The translations under genes were made by a program, and so were the position numbers. Of a stretch of 28,059 nt of DNA, positions 7,942 to 14,534 are shown piece after piece. The notes under the pieces are model-generated. The model had not been told where the DNA came from. It worked only from the letters and a program-made list of their open reading frames with translations, and made no database searches. Position 1 is the stretch's first letter. The number at the start of each line of letters is the position of its first letter. This DNA is from JAKEGK01 sp036507695 (lineage in GTDB: Bacteria > Pseudomonadota > Gammaproteobacteria > SZUA-152): positions 1 to 28,059 of the forward strand of contig DATCIR010000153.1 in assembly GCA_036507695.1 (NCBI GenBank), given 5' to 3'.

Positions 7942-8262
7942 TTAACCTGCCGCTTGTTGCTTCGGCGGTTCGCCGTTGTCAACCTCGGTTACTTTCAGGT
8001 GATTCATGTCCACCCAGCGCATGATGTAGGAAAATATCTCCGGGTAGCTGTCTTTCAAATGCGGGTCAATAGAGACGCATTTGATGCCATTGACGGTCAA
8101 GGGTTGCAGCAGTGGAGAATATTGGATGCGGTGATCCCTTCCGAAGGTGGACAGGGCGCCACTCATGCGCTCAGCCCAGTCGCTGGGGCGAAACTGCCTT
8201 CCGCTCTCGGTAATGCCTTCAATAATGATTCTTTTCACAGCTTTAGACGCTAGTTCCAACAT
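7942..8262 (-). CDS. DUF3579 domain protein
   Basis: This 106-residue protein matches the DUF3579 family known from beta- and gammaproteobacteria. The hallmark stretches are Ile-Ile-Ile-Glu-Gly-Ile-Thr near the N-terminus, Arg-Pro-Ser-Asp-Trp-Ala-Glu-Arg in the middle, and the Val-Asn-Gly-Ile-Lys-Cys-Val-Ser-Ile-Asp-Pro segment. No signal peptide or membrane segment is seen, so it is probably cytosolic. The function is unknown. The ATG complementary to 8260-8262 is preferred because AAGAGAG lies 8 bases upstream; a GTG at 8316 would add 18 residues but has no good ribosome-binding site. The MIF-like gene follows on the same strand after 251 bp that hold tandem repeats, so co-transcription is uncertain. 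Confidence 0.82.
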   Translation of the reverse strand: MLELASKAVKRIIIEGITESGRQFRPSDWAERMSGALSTFGRDHRIQYSPLLQPLTVNGIKCVSIDPHLKDSYPEIFSYIMRWVDMNHLKVTEVDNGEPPKQQAAG

Positions 8263-8769
8263 TGACGCCGCTCTCTTAAAGTCCGGTTTTGGCAGGTACC
8301 TGTCCCTGGAATTCACAGATTCGCCCTGTTGCTGCCTGACGTAAGGGTTGCGCCAATTGCAAATTTACCCATTTAATCTCCACTTACGGCGACGGAGTAA
8401 TAGTGATTTCCTATCGGCTTATTGGAGATTAAAACTCTTAAAAAATTCCCAACTATTTTCCGGCTGGCGCGCCAGTTTGCAGCGATTGTTACCAATAAAA
8501 CTAATTTTATCACTGTATTAAGGCATTTGTACACGGCCAGCAATCTGATCATGTTATCGGACCGGGCGCTCAACTCTTGAACGGAAACAGCCGGTTTTAA
8601 TGCCGGGTTGATTATTTTGCGAATTGTTACTTATTCAACGACCAAGACGGTTGCTTATCCGCGTATGGGATTAGGTGCGGAGATTTTTTCACGGATTTGC
8701 CAGGCCGCATTGCCAAATGGGTACCGTCTAGGCCGTAACGTCAGGGCAAGGTCTCAGCTTGCCAGGAAA

Positions 8770-8800
8770 CCGTTTAACCTCGGGCTGCCCGGTTTAACGG
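8770..8800 (+). promoter_or_regulatory. Hairpin upstream of the ilvB promoter candidate
   Basis: CCGTTTAACC (8770-8779) faces GGTTTAACGG (8791-8800) as an inverted repeat with one mismatch, and GGG/CCC inside extends the stem around a CTG loop. It is followed by an AT-rich but not T-only stretch. It may terminate transcription arriving from upstream or bind a regulator. It lies 27 bp before the -35 candidate for ilvB. Confidence 0.45.
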
Positions 8801-8826
8801 ATTGTAGTAATTTTAGCCTTAACTGC

Positions 8827-8855
8827 TTGACGAAATGAGTACTTACCAGTACTTT
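8827..8855 (+). promoter_or_regulatory. Candidate sigma-70 promoter for the ilvB leader transcript
   Basis: TTGACG (8827-8832) is separated by 17 bases from TACTTT (8850-8855). The -35 matches consensus at 5 of 6 positions and the -10 at only 3 of 6. Initiation near 8862 would place the structured element at 8896-9031 inside the 5' untranslated leader of ilvB. This is an inference from spacing and position. Confidence 0.35.
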
Positions 8856-8895
8856 TGCAGGTTCACGTGAGTTAAAGCGCAATGGCGTAAATTCA

Positions 8896-9031
8896 GAGGG
8901 TGTATGCAAACCAACACAAGAGGAAAGCTAGCGCAGAATCGTCAAGCGGTCGTGACCGATCGCTAGCATCGTTTCCTTCGGGAAACGGTCAAGGTCGATT
9001 TTCCTTGCTCCTGAGGTTTGCATACACCCTC
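8896..9031 (+). ncRNA. Highly structured leader element upstream of ilvB
   Basis: A perfect 17-bp outer stem pairs 8896-8912 (gagggtgtatgcaaacc) with 9015-9031. Inside it, CAAG plus GAAA (8917-8926, AG bulge) pairs with TTTCCTTG at 9000-9007. A branch GCTAGCG (8927-8933) / CGCTAGC (8961-8967) encloses CGGTC-GT-GACCG (8947-8958). Next is a 7-bp hairpin, CGTTTCC / GGAAACG, capped by TTCG (8970-8987), one of the most stable RNA tetraloops. This is a branched RNA-like fold, 82 bases before the ilvB start. T-rich sequence (ttgctttt) follows the outer stem, so it could act as a terminator or attenuator. It may relate to the described ilvB-OMG motif, which sits upstream of ilvB and is rich in stable tetraloops, but this is from memory. 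No flanking direct repeat was found, which argues against a transposable element. Confidence 0.65.
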
Positions 9032-9112
9032 TTGCTTTTGATTTAACACAACGGTTGACCATTAAAATAGTGTAAAACCATTAACGTAGACGAAGAATGT
9101 AGGCGATGAATC

Positions 9113-10840
9113 GTGAAGCTAAGTGGCGGTGAAATACTGGTTCAGTTTCTCCATGACGAAGGCGTGGAGTATCTTTTTGGCTATCCCGGCGGGGCTGTGC
9201 TGCACATCTATGATGCGATTTATAAACAGGACAAGGTCAAGCATATCCTGGTGCGCCACGAGCAGGGTGCGACACACGCGGCCGACGGCTATGCAAGAGC
9301 TACGGGTAAACCAGGCGTTGTGTTGGTCACGTCAGGCCCCGGCGCCACCAATGCGGTAACCGGGATCGCCACAGCCTACATGGATTCCATTCCGATGGTA
9401 GTTATCACCGGGCAGGTGGCTACACAGTATATTGGCAGCGACGCTTTCCAGGAAGTTGATGCGGTGGGTATCACTCGGCCCTGTGTCAAACATAATTTCC
9501 TGGTCAAACGGGTTGAAGATTTGGCGAGTACCCTGAAGAAAGCCTTCTATGTTGCCACCACCGGCCGTCCCGGCCCGGTGGTGGTTGATGTTCCCAAGGA
9601 CGTCACGGCGCCCAATGTGAAAATCGACTATGAATATCCCCAGTCGGTCACCTTGCGCTCCTACAATCCGGTGGAAAAAGGGCATCCAAAACAGATAAAG
9701 CAGGCGGTGGATATTATCTTGTCCGCCAAACAACCCATGATCTACACGGGCGGGGGTGTAGTGCTGAGCGCTGCCGCGGCAGAACTGATTGAGTTTACCC
9801 ATTATCTCGGCTACCCCATAACCAGTACCTTGATGGGGTTGGGCGCGTATCCGGCCACCGACCAGCAATTTCTGGGCATGCTGGGTATGCATGGCACCTA
9901 CGAGGCGAACATGGCGATGCACGAATGCGATGTGCTCATTGCCATCGGCGCGCGTTTTGACGACCGGGTAACCGGTGATACCGAAAAATTCTGTCCCCAG
10001 GCCAAGATCATCCACATTGATATTGATCCGTCGTCCATTTCCAAAAACGTCAAGGTACACGTGCCGATTGTCGGTAACGTAAAAACCGTGTTGGCGGATA
10101 TTAATGCCGTTATGAAAGAAAAAAACAGCCAGCCGGACAAAGAGGCGCTGGGAAAATGGTGGACGCAAATCAAGGATTGGCAAAAAGAAGACTGTCTGCA
10201 ATACGACCGTAACAGCAAATTGATCAAGCCGCAGTTTGTGCTGGAGAAGCTTTACGAGGTGACCAAGGGTGATGCCTATATTACCTCCGATGTCGGACAG
10301 CACCAGATGTTCGCCGCGCAATTTTACAAATTTGATAAACCTCGCCGCTGGATCAACTCCGGAGGATTGGGCACCATGGGTTTCGGTTTGCCCGCGGCAA
10401 TGGGTGTACAATTGGCGTTTCCGGGTGCGCCGGTCGCTTGTATCACGGGTGAAGCCAGCATCCAGATGTGCATCCAGGAGCTTTCAACCTGCATGCAGTA
10501 TATGTTGCCCATCAAGGTTGTGAACCTGAATAACCGTTATATGGGCATGGTGCGCCAGTGGCAGGAGTTCATTTACGAAAGCCGCTATTCCCACTCCTAC
10601 ATGGACGCGCTGCCGGATTTCGTGAAACTGGCGGAAGCCTATGGCCATGTGGGTATGCAGATCACGGATCCCAAGGACGTTGAGCCGGCTCTAAAAGACG
10701 CATTCACCAAGTACAAGGACCGGCTGGTCTTCCTCGATTTTATCACTGACCAGTCCGAGAATGTTTACCCCATGATCAAGACTGGCCAGGGGCACCACGA
10801 AATGTACCTGGCGTCGCAGCGCGGCAGAGGACTGGCGTAA
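9113..10840 (+). CDS. ilvB: Acetolactate synthase large (catalytic) subunit
   Basis: This 575-residue ThDP enzyme condenses two pyruvates to acetolactate, or pyruvate with 2-ketobutyrate, as the first common step of Val, Leu and Ile synthesis. Catalytic Glu50 lies in Arg-His-Glu-Gln-Gly-Ala. The FAD/central domain spans about 190-340. The ThDP-binding motif begins at Gly446-Glu447-Ala448 and ends with Asn473-Asn474; Glu in place of the usual Asp is, as I recall, common in related proteobacterial enzymes. The start is GTG 9113, giving the family N-terminus (Leu-Ser-Gly-Gly-Glu); an ATG at 9106 is out of frame. ilvH follows after 1 bp, so both subunits are coupled. A structured leader lies upstream. 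Confidence 0.97.
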   Translation: MKLSGGEILVQFLHDEGVEYLFGYPGGAVLHIYDAIYKQDKVKHILVRHEQGATHAADGYARATGKPGVVLVTSGPGATNAVTGIATAYMDSIPMVVITGQVATQYIGSDAFQEVDAVGITRPCVKHNFLVKRVEDLASTLKKAFYVATTGRPGPVVVDVPKDVTAPNVKIDYEYPQSVTLRSYNPVEKGHPKQIKQAVDIILSAKQPMIYTGGGVVLSAAAAELIEFTHYLGYPITSTLMGLGAYPATDQQFLGMLGMHGTYEANMAMHECDVLIAIGARFDDRVTGDTEKFCPQAKIIHIDIDPSSISKNVKVHVPIVGNVKTVLADINAVMKEKNSQPDKEALGKWWTQIKDWQKEDCLQYDRNSKLIKPQFVLEKLYEVTKGDAYITSDVGQHQMFAAQFYKFDKPRRWINSGGLGTMGFGLPAAMGVQLAFPGAPVACITGEASIQMCIQELSTCMQYMLPIKVVNLNNRYMGMVRQWQEFIYESRYSHSYMDALPDFVKLAEAYGHVGMQITDPKDVEPALKDAFTKYKDRLVFLDFITDQSENVYPMIKTGQGHHEMYLASQRGRGLA

Positions 10841-10841
10841 C

Positions 10842-11330
10842 ATGCGGCATATCATATCCATATTATTGGAAAACGAAGCGGGCGCGCTGTCGCGGGTCGC
10901 GGGTCTGTTTTCCGCGCGTGGTTACAACATTGAGTCATTAACCGTAGCGCCAACAGAAGACGAAACATTGTCAAGAATCACGCTGGTGACCCGGGGTTCT
11001 GACGAGATCATCGAGCAGATTACCAAGCAGCTGAACAAACTGATCGACGTGGTCAAGCTTGTTGACCTGACCCAAGGGGATCACATCGAACGTGAAATGA
11101 TGATGATCAAGACGCGGGTTACCGGCGATGACAGGGACGAAGTCAAACGGCTGACAGAAATATTTCGTGGCCGCATTATCGATGTGACCGACGCCACCTA
11201 CACGGTTGAATTGACCGGTAGCGCGAGCAAGCTGGATGCTTTTATCAAGGCTCTGACTGTGCCGATCCTGGAAACCGTACGCTCCGGCGTGGCAGGCATT
11301 GCGCGTGGGGAAAAATCGCTGCATCCCTGA
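10842..11330 (+). CDS. ilvH: Acetolactate synthase small (regulatory) subunit
   Basis: This 162-residue subunit activates IlvB and confers feedback inhibition by valine. An ACT domain fills residues 3-72 and an ALS small-subunit C-terminal domain fills about 84-158. Asn11, Gly14 and Asn29, which form the valine site in E. coli IlvH, are all conserved, so valine feedback is expected. Its ATG lies one base after the ilvB stop codon, with AGAGGA in the ilvB 3' end as ribosome-binding site. ilvC follows after 74 bp. Confidence 0.97.
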   Translation: MRHIISILLENEAGALSRVAGLFSARGYNIESLTVAPTEDETLSRITLVTRGSDEIIEQITKQLNKLIDVVKLVDLTQGDHIEREMMMIKTRVTGDDRDEVKRLTEIFRGRIIDVTDATYTVELTGSASKLDAFIKALTVPILETVRSGVAGIARGEKSLHP

Positions 11331-11404
11331 CACTGCATTCTTGCTTGAATGACAGGCAATCAGCACAACTATTAATTATTCGAAACAGGAGAAAAATTAA
11401 CGTC

Positions 11405-12421
11405 ATGAACATCTATTACGACAAAGACTGCGATCTTTCCATAATAAAAAGTAAAAAAGTCGCAATTATCGGTTATGGTTCGCAAGGGCATGCGCACGCC
11501 AACAACTTGAAAGATTCCGGCGTCAAGGTTGTGGTTGGACTGCGGCCCGGTTCCGCATCCGTTGTGAAAGCCAAAAACAGCGGCCTTACGGTTAAGGATG
11601 TGCCCGAAGCGGTTCAGGAAGCCGACGTCGTCATGATTCTGGCGCCCGATGAACATCAGGCAAAACTTTATCGGGATCACATTGCGCCGAATATCAAGGA
11701 AAGTGGCACCCTGTGTTTCGCGCATGGTTTCAATATTCATTTTGGCCAGATTGAGCCGCGCGCTGATCTGGATGTCATTATGATTGCGCCCAAGGGACCG
11801 GGACATCTGGTGCGCACCACGTATACACAGGGTGGTGGTGTGCCCAGCCTGATCGCCGTGCACCAGGATGCTTCCGGCCACGCAAAAGAAACCGCGTTGT
11901 CCTATGCCTCCGCCAATGGCGGAGGCCGCGCAGGCGTTATTGAAACCACGTTCCGGGACGAAACCGAGACGGACCTGTTTGGCGAACAGGCGGTATTGTG
12001 CGGTGGAGCCACGGCATTGGTGCAAGCCGGTTTTGAAACGCTCACGGAAGCCGGTTACGCGCCTGAGATGGCTTACTTTGAGTGCCTTCATGAATTGAAA
12101 CTGATTGTGGATTTAATGTATGAAGGTGGAATCGCCAATATGCGTTATTCTATTTCCAACACCGCCGAATACGGTGATCTGACGCGGGGGCCGCGCATTA
12201 TCACCGATGAAACCAAGGCGGAGATGAGACGCATACTTAAGGAAATTCAGACCGGGGAATTTGCCCGGGAGTTTATTCTGGAAAACCAGGCCGGCGCCGC
12301 CACATTGAAAGCCAAACGCCGCATTGCCCGTGAACATCCCATTGAACAGGTCGGGGAAAAACTTCGCAGCATGATGTCCTGGATAAAAGACAGCAGGATT
12401 GTCGACAAGTCCAAAAACTAA
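11405..12421 (+). CDS. ilvC: Ketol-acid reductoisomerase, class I
   Basis: This 338-residue enzyme converts acetolactate or acetohydroxybutyrate to the dihydroxy acid with NADPH and Mg2+. The length marks the short class I form. The Rossmann motif Gly-Tyr-Gly-Ser-Gln-Gly-His lies at residues 23-29. The metal-binding Asp and Glu residues fall in Asp-Glu-Thr-Glu-Thr-Asp-Leu-Phe-Gly-Glu-Gln. The ATG at 11405 is chosen because AGGAG lies 12 bases upstream and the family begins Met-x-Ile-Tyr-Tyr-Asp; the frame is open to 11345 but without support. It is the third gene of the ilvBHC operon, and a strong terminator follows. Confidence 0.97.
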   Translation: MNIYYDKDCDLSIIKSKKVAIIGYGSQGHAHANNLKDSGVKVVVGLRPGSASVVKAKNSGLTVKDVPEAVQEADVVMILAPDEHQAKLYRDHIAPNIKESGTLCFAHGFNIHFGQIEPRADLDVIMIAPKGPGHLVRTTYTQGGGVPSLIAVHQDASGHAKETALSYASANGGGRAGVIETTFRDETETDLFGEQAVLCGGATALVQAGFETLTEAGYAPEMAYFECLHELKLIVDLMYEGGIANMRYSISNTAEYGDLTRGPRIITDETKAEMRRILKEIQTGEFAREFILENQAGAATLKAKRRIAREHPIEQVGEKLRSMMSWIKDSRIVDKSKN

Positions 12422-12442
12422 TAACACGGATTAACTCGCCAG

Positions 12443-12480
12443 AGCAGGGCAATGCGGCCAGCATTGCCCTGCTTGTTTCT
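12443..12480 (+). terminator. Rho-independent terminator after ilvC
   Basis: A perfect 13-bp stem pairs 12443-12455 (agcagggcaatgc) with 12461-12473 across a GGCCA loop and is followed by TGTTTCT. It ends the ilvBHC unit, so the psd-like and pssA genes should have their own promoter or depend on read-through. Confidence 0.88.
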
Positions 12481-12500
12481 ACGAATTCAGAATTTATCCT

Positions 12501-13151
12501 ATGATTCATTACGAACGCCCTATTATTGCCCGGCAGGCATTGTGGCCGATGCTTGTGGTAATTCTGTTGGCGTCAATAGTGCATTATTTTTACGGATGGT
12601 TGATTGCTGCCGGTTTTTGGCTGGCAGTGCTGCTGTTGGCGTTTTTATATCGTGATCCACGCCGGCAAGTTCCACCGTTACCCTTGGGAATTGTGGCGCC
12701 CATTGACGGCAGAGTGATATCCGTCAATGAACTACGCGATCCTTATCTCGCTCGTGGCGCCGTGCGAATCAAAATTCGAGGCAGTTTATGGGGAACATTC
12801 GTACTTCGCAGCGCTATGGAAGGCAAGGTGCATGGTCAGTGGTTCGGTGCGTTACCGGACAATGATGAAGATCGCGCCATTTATCAAGACTCCGGCATAC
12901 CAGCCTACGCACAGTGGACCCGGAGTGATGAGGGCGATGACATTGTGACAACATTGACTCCAAGAATCGCGGGAAAGAAAGTACGCTGCACTGTTCATAG
13001 CGGTGAGCGTATCGGGCAGGGCAAACGTTGCGGTTTCGTACTATTTGGCGTTCATGCAGAAATTTTTGTAGCAACGCACTGTCGTATTGATGTGAAATCG
13101 GGCGACAAGGTTCAGTCGGGTACGCGGGTGATAGCCACCTTGGTTCGATAA
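12501..13151 (+). CDS. Phosphatidylserine decarboxylase-like protein lacking catalytic His and Ser
   Basis: This 216-residue protein has the size and layout of the short Psd/archaetidylserine decarboxylase family: two hydrophobic segments (about 14-30 and 33-50), an Arg-Asp-Pro-Arg motif, and Ala-Pro-Ile-Asp-Gly-Arg-Val at 66-72, which matches the family's Ser-Pro-Ala-Asp-Gly box with Asp69 kept. Two key sites differ. The family's His-Val-Asn-Arg motif aligns with Phe-Val-Leu-Arg starting at residue 100. The Gly-Ser cleavage site that yields the pyruvoyl group aligns with Gly183-Val184. Without that Ser, self-cleavage to an active decarboxylase is not expected by the known mechanism. The frame is intact and the gene keeps its place before pssA. 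It may be a regulatory or structural paralogue, with a true Psd elsewhere. The start ATG 12501 has no strong ribosome-binding site. Confidence 0.8.
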   Translation: MIHYERPIIARQALWPMLVVILLASIVHYFYGWLIAAGFWLAVLLLAFLYRDPRRQVPPLPLGIVAPIDGRVISVNELRDPYLARGAVRIKIRGSLWGTFVLRSAMEGKVHGQWFGALPDNDEDRAIYQDSGIPAYAQWTRSDEGDDIVTTLTPRIAGKKVRCTVHSGERIGQGKRCGFVLFGVHAEIFVATHCRIDVKSGDKVQSGTRVIATLVR

Positions 13152-13175
13152 TTCTATGATTCGATAATTCTATGG
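13144..13175. repeat. 16-bp tandem duplication over the psd-like stop codon
   Basis: TTCGATAATTCTATG occurs at 13144-13158 and again at 13160-13174, with a 16-bp period. The first copy includes the stop codon TAA at 13149-13151 of the psd-like gene. It looks like a recent slippage duplication. Confidence 0.85.
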
Positions 13176-13243
13176 ATGTGCGTTATATTGTGTTGATTGC
13201 CCACGAAACCGCAAATTCTGGCGGAAGGATACAATAAGTATTT

Positions 13244-14080
13244 ATGCCACCCAAACTACTGGAAAAACAGCGTGGCCGCGGTATTTACCTGTTGCCGAAT
13301 TTATTTACCACGGCTTGTTTGTTTGCGGGTTTTTACGCCATTGTTGCCGCGATAAGCGGAAAATTCGAAGCCGCCGCCGCCGCGGTATTTATTGCCATGA
13401 TCATGGACGGCCTTGACGGACGTATCGCCCGCCTGACCAATACCCAAACCAATTTTGGCGCGGAATACGATAGCCTCGCGGATATGGTGGCGTTTGGCCT
13501 GGCGCCCTCCCTGGTGATGTTTGAATGGGCGCTGGTTAACCTAGGCAAGCTTGGCTGGCTGGCGGCCTTTATTTACACGGCGTGTGCGGCGCTGCGGCTC
13601 GCGCGTTTTAATACCCAGGTGGGCACTGCCGGTAAACGCTATTTCCAGGGGCTCGCCAGTCCGGCGGCCGCGGCAGTGGTGGCCGGCATGGTGTGGGTCG
13701 GGGCGGATCATAGCCAAGCCGGAGCCGATTGGCGCATACCCGCGTTTGTATTGACCCTGCTGGCCGGTATCCTAATGGTCAGCAATATCCGCTATCGCAG
13801 CTTTAAGGATCTTGATCTAAAAGGAAAAATACCCTTTGTCACCATGATCGTCGTGGTGCTGGTGTTTGTTTTTATTTCGGTAAGCCCGCCCCAGGTTTTG
13901 TTCTCCATATTTCTTGTGTACGCCATTTCCGGACCTATATACACCCTGGTGAGTTTGAGAAAGCGGCGCGCGGAGCGCAAGCTGCATAGTCAGAGTGAGG
14001 CAACGCGTGAAACCGATGCAGGCGATCAGTCACGCGATGAGGGTAAAGCGGCTGAATCCATGCGGCAAAAAGACCAGTAG
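13244..14080 (+). CDS. pssA: CDP-diacylglycerol--serine O-phosphatidyltransferase
   Basis: This 278-residue integral membrane enzyme makes phosphatidylserine from CDP-diacylglycerol and serine, the precursor of phosphatidylethanolamine. The CDP-alcohol phosphotransferase signature is complete: Asp55 and Asp58-Gly59-x-x-Ala62-Arg63, eight residues, Gly72, then Asp76 and Asp80. Several hydrophobic segments follow, at about 85-110, 135-150, 165-180 and 200-240. The last 40 residues are charged and probably cytosolic. GGAAGGA lies 11 bases before the ATG. The gene order psd-like, pssA, leuA downstream of ilvC is shared with other proteobacteria, as I recall. Confidence 0.94.
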   Translation: MPPKLLEKQRGRGIYLLPNLFTTACLFAGFYAIVAAISGKFEAAAAAVFIAMIMDGLDGRIARLTNTQTNFGAEYDSLADMVAFGLAPSLVMFEWALVNLGKLGWLAAFIYTACAALRLARFNTQVGTAGKRYFQGLASPAAAAVVAGMVWVGADHSQAGADWRIPAFVLTLLAGILMVSNIRYRSFKDLDLKGKIPFVTMIVVVLVFVFISVSPPQVLFSIFLVYAISGPIYTLVSLRKRRAERKLHSQSEATRETDAGDQSRDEGKAAESMRQKDQ

Positions 14081-14220
14081 TCTCCGGGTAACCACAACTA
14101 GCGGGTAAAAGTCCCTTGGCAAAGACGCCGGCTGCCGCTATAGTTAACCAACGGTGGTAATTAAACGTAATTCGACTATTTGTATTTATAGATTAACTGC
14201 TACATCAACCACAACCGAAA

Positions 14221-14260
14221 CCACAACCGACGATCACCACAACCGACGATCACCACAACC
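14221..14260 (+). repeat. 16-bp tandem repeat upstream of the leu leader ORF
   Basis: CCACAACCGACGATCA is perfectly repeated at 14221-14236 and 14237-14252, followed by a partial copy CCACAACC to 14260. Degenerate CCACAACC copies also precede it (from 14209). The sequence is CA-rich with no G-rich partner nearby, so the RNA would be unstructured just before the leader ORF. Confidence 0.85.
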
Positions 14261-14266
14261 ACGAAG

Positions 14267-14395
14267 ATGCGACAAGAAAGCAACAATTCACATAAAGCTT
14301 TTACTAAAGCTTTGCACCGCACCGAGGATATGACTGGTCCGCGTGGTGTTGCTTTGAGTGTTTCTTCCTGCAACCTGCTGCTTCTACTGCCCTAA
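14267..14395 (+). CDS. leuL: Leucine leader peptide (attenuation) upstream of leuA
   Basis: The ORF of 42 codons ends with five consecutive leucine codons (CTG CTG CTT CTA CTG, 14375-14389), then CCC and TAA. A run of Leu codons just before the stop, in a transcript leading to 2-isopropylmalate synthase, is the signature of ribosome-mediated attenuation known from enterobacterial leuL. The true start may be ATG 14267 or the in-frame ATG 14330 (21 residues); GAGG lies close to the second. A hairpin begins in the last Leu codon. The peptide itself should have no function beyond sensing charged tRNA-Leu. The call rests on composition and position; no homology search was done. Confidence 0.72.
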   Translation: MRQESNNSHKAFTKALHRTEDMTGPRGVALSVSSCNLLLLLP

Positions 14396-14519
14396 GGGCA
14401 GACTATCCTATTTAATCCCAATTTATTTCCGTTTGTTTTCCATCAACCCGCCAAGGGTTTGATACAATTGTATTTAATCAGCGCGGCTTGCCGAGGATAA
14501 TGCCGCAGGCATGCCACGC
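14387..14519 (+). promoter_or_regulatory. Candidate attenuator hairpins between leader ORF and leuA
   Basis: CTGCCC (14387-14392) pairs with GGGCAG (14396-14401) around the leader stop codon TAA, so a ribosome at the Leu codons would block it. AACCC/GGGTT (14445-14449, 14455-14459) forms a second small hairpin. GCGCGGCTTGCC (14481-14492) and GGCATGCCACGC (14508-14519) form a third, 10 of 12 paired, ending 4 bases before the leuA ribosome-binding site. None is followed by a clean T-run, so a classical terminator is not obvious; translational or Rho-dependent control is possible. TGATACAAT at 14460-14468 resembles an extended -10 and could be an internal leuA promoter. Confidence 0.45.
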
Positions 14520-14534
14520 GAATGGAGCGAGACC

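Larger units (their letters stand above)
8263..8895. other. Non-coding stretch between DUF3579 gene and ilvB leader
   Basis: No convincing gene is seen in these 633 bases. A perfect 10-bp inverted repeat (TTAATCTCCA at 8373-8382 with TGGAGATTAA at 8423-8432) may be an operator or small hairpin. On the minus strand, 8573 to 8373 is open from a TTG and encodes 66 residues; its first part (Met-Ile-Arg-Leu-Leu-Ala-Val-Tyr-Lys) is faintly like the N-terminus of DUF2127 membrane proteins, so it may be a decayed gene, but there is no good ribosome-binding site. A hairpin and a promoter candidate are listed separately. Confidence 0.5.

Noticed and set aside
7726..8024. Plus-strand frames through the 12/14-bp repeat array encoding Leu/Gly/Trp-rich peptides
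   Set aside because: The peptide repeats only mirror the DNA repeat; all frames are open and the 3' part is antisense to the DUF3579 gene.
8608..8838. 76-codon plus-strand frame in the ilvB upstream region
   Set aside because: It has no ribosome-binding site or family resemblance, and it crosses a hairpin and a promoter candidate.
8896..9031. Reading the ilvB leader palindrome as a MITE or as an integron attC site
   Set aside because: No target duplication flanks it, and the ends lack the attC core sites; the stable tetraloop and place before ilvB favour RNA.
9055..9080. TTGACC at 9055-9060 as the -35 of the main ilvB promoter
   Set aside because: No -10-like hexamer lies 16-18 bases downstream; the AT-rich hexamers are at 3 or 12 bases. 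It may still be a weak site.
9332..10411. Long open frame (359 codons) on the minus strand inside ilvB
   Set aside because: It lies wholly antisense to a clearly conserved ilvB gene, has His-rich improbable composition and no recognisable family; it is a codon-usage shadow.
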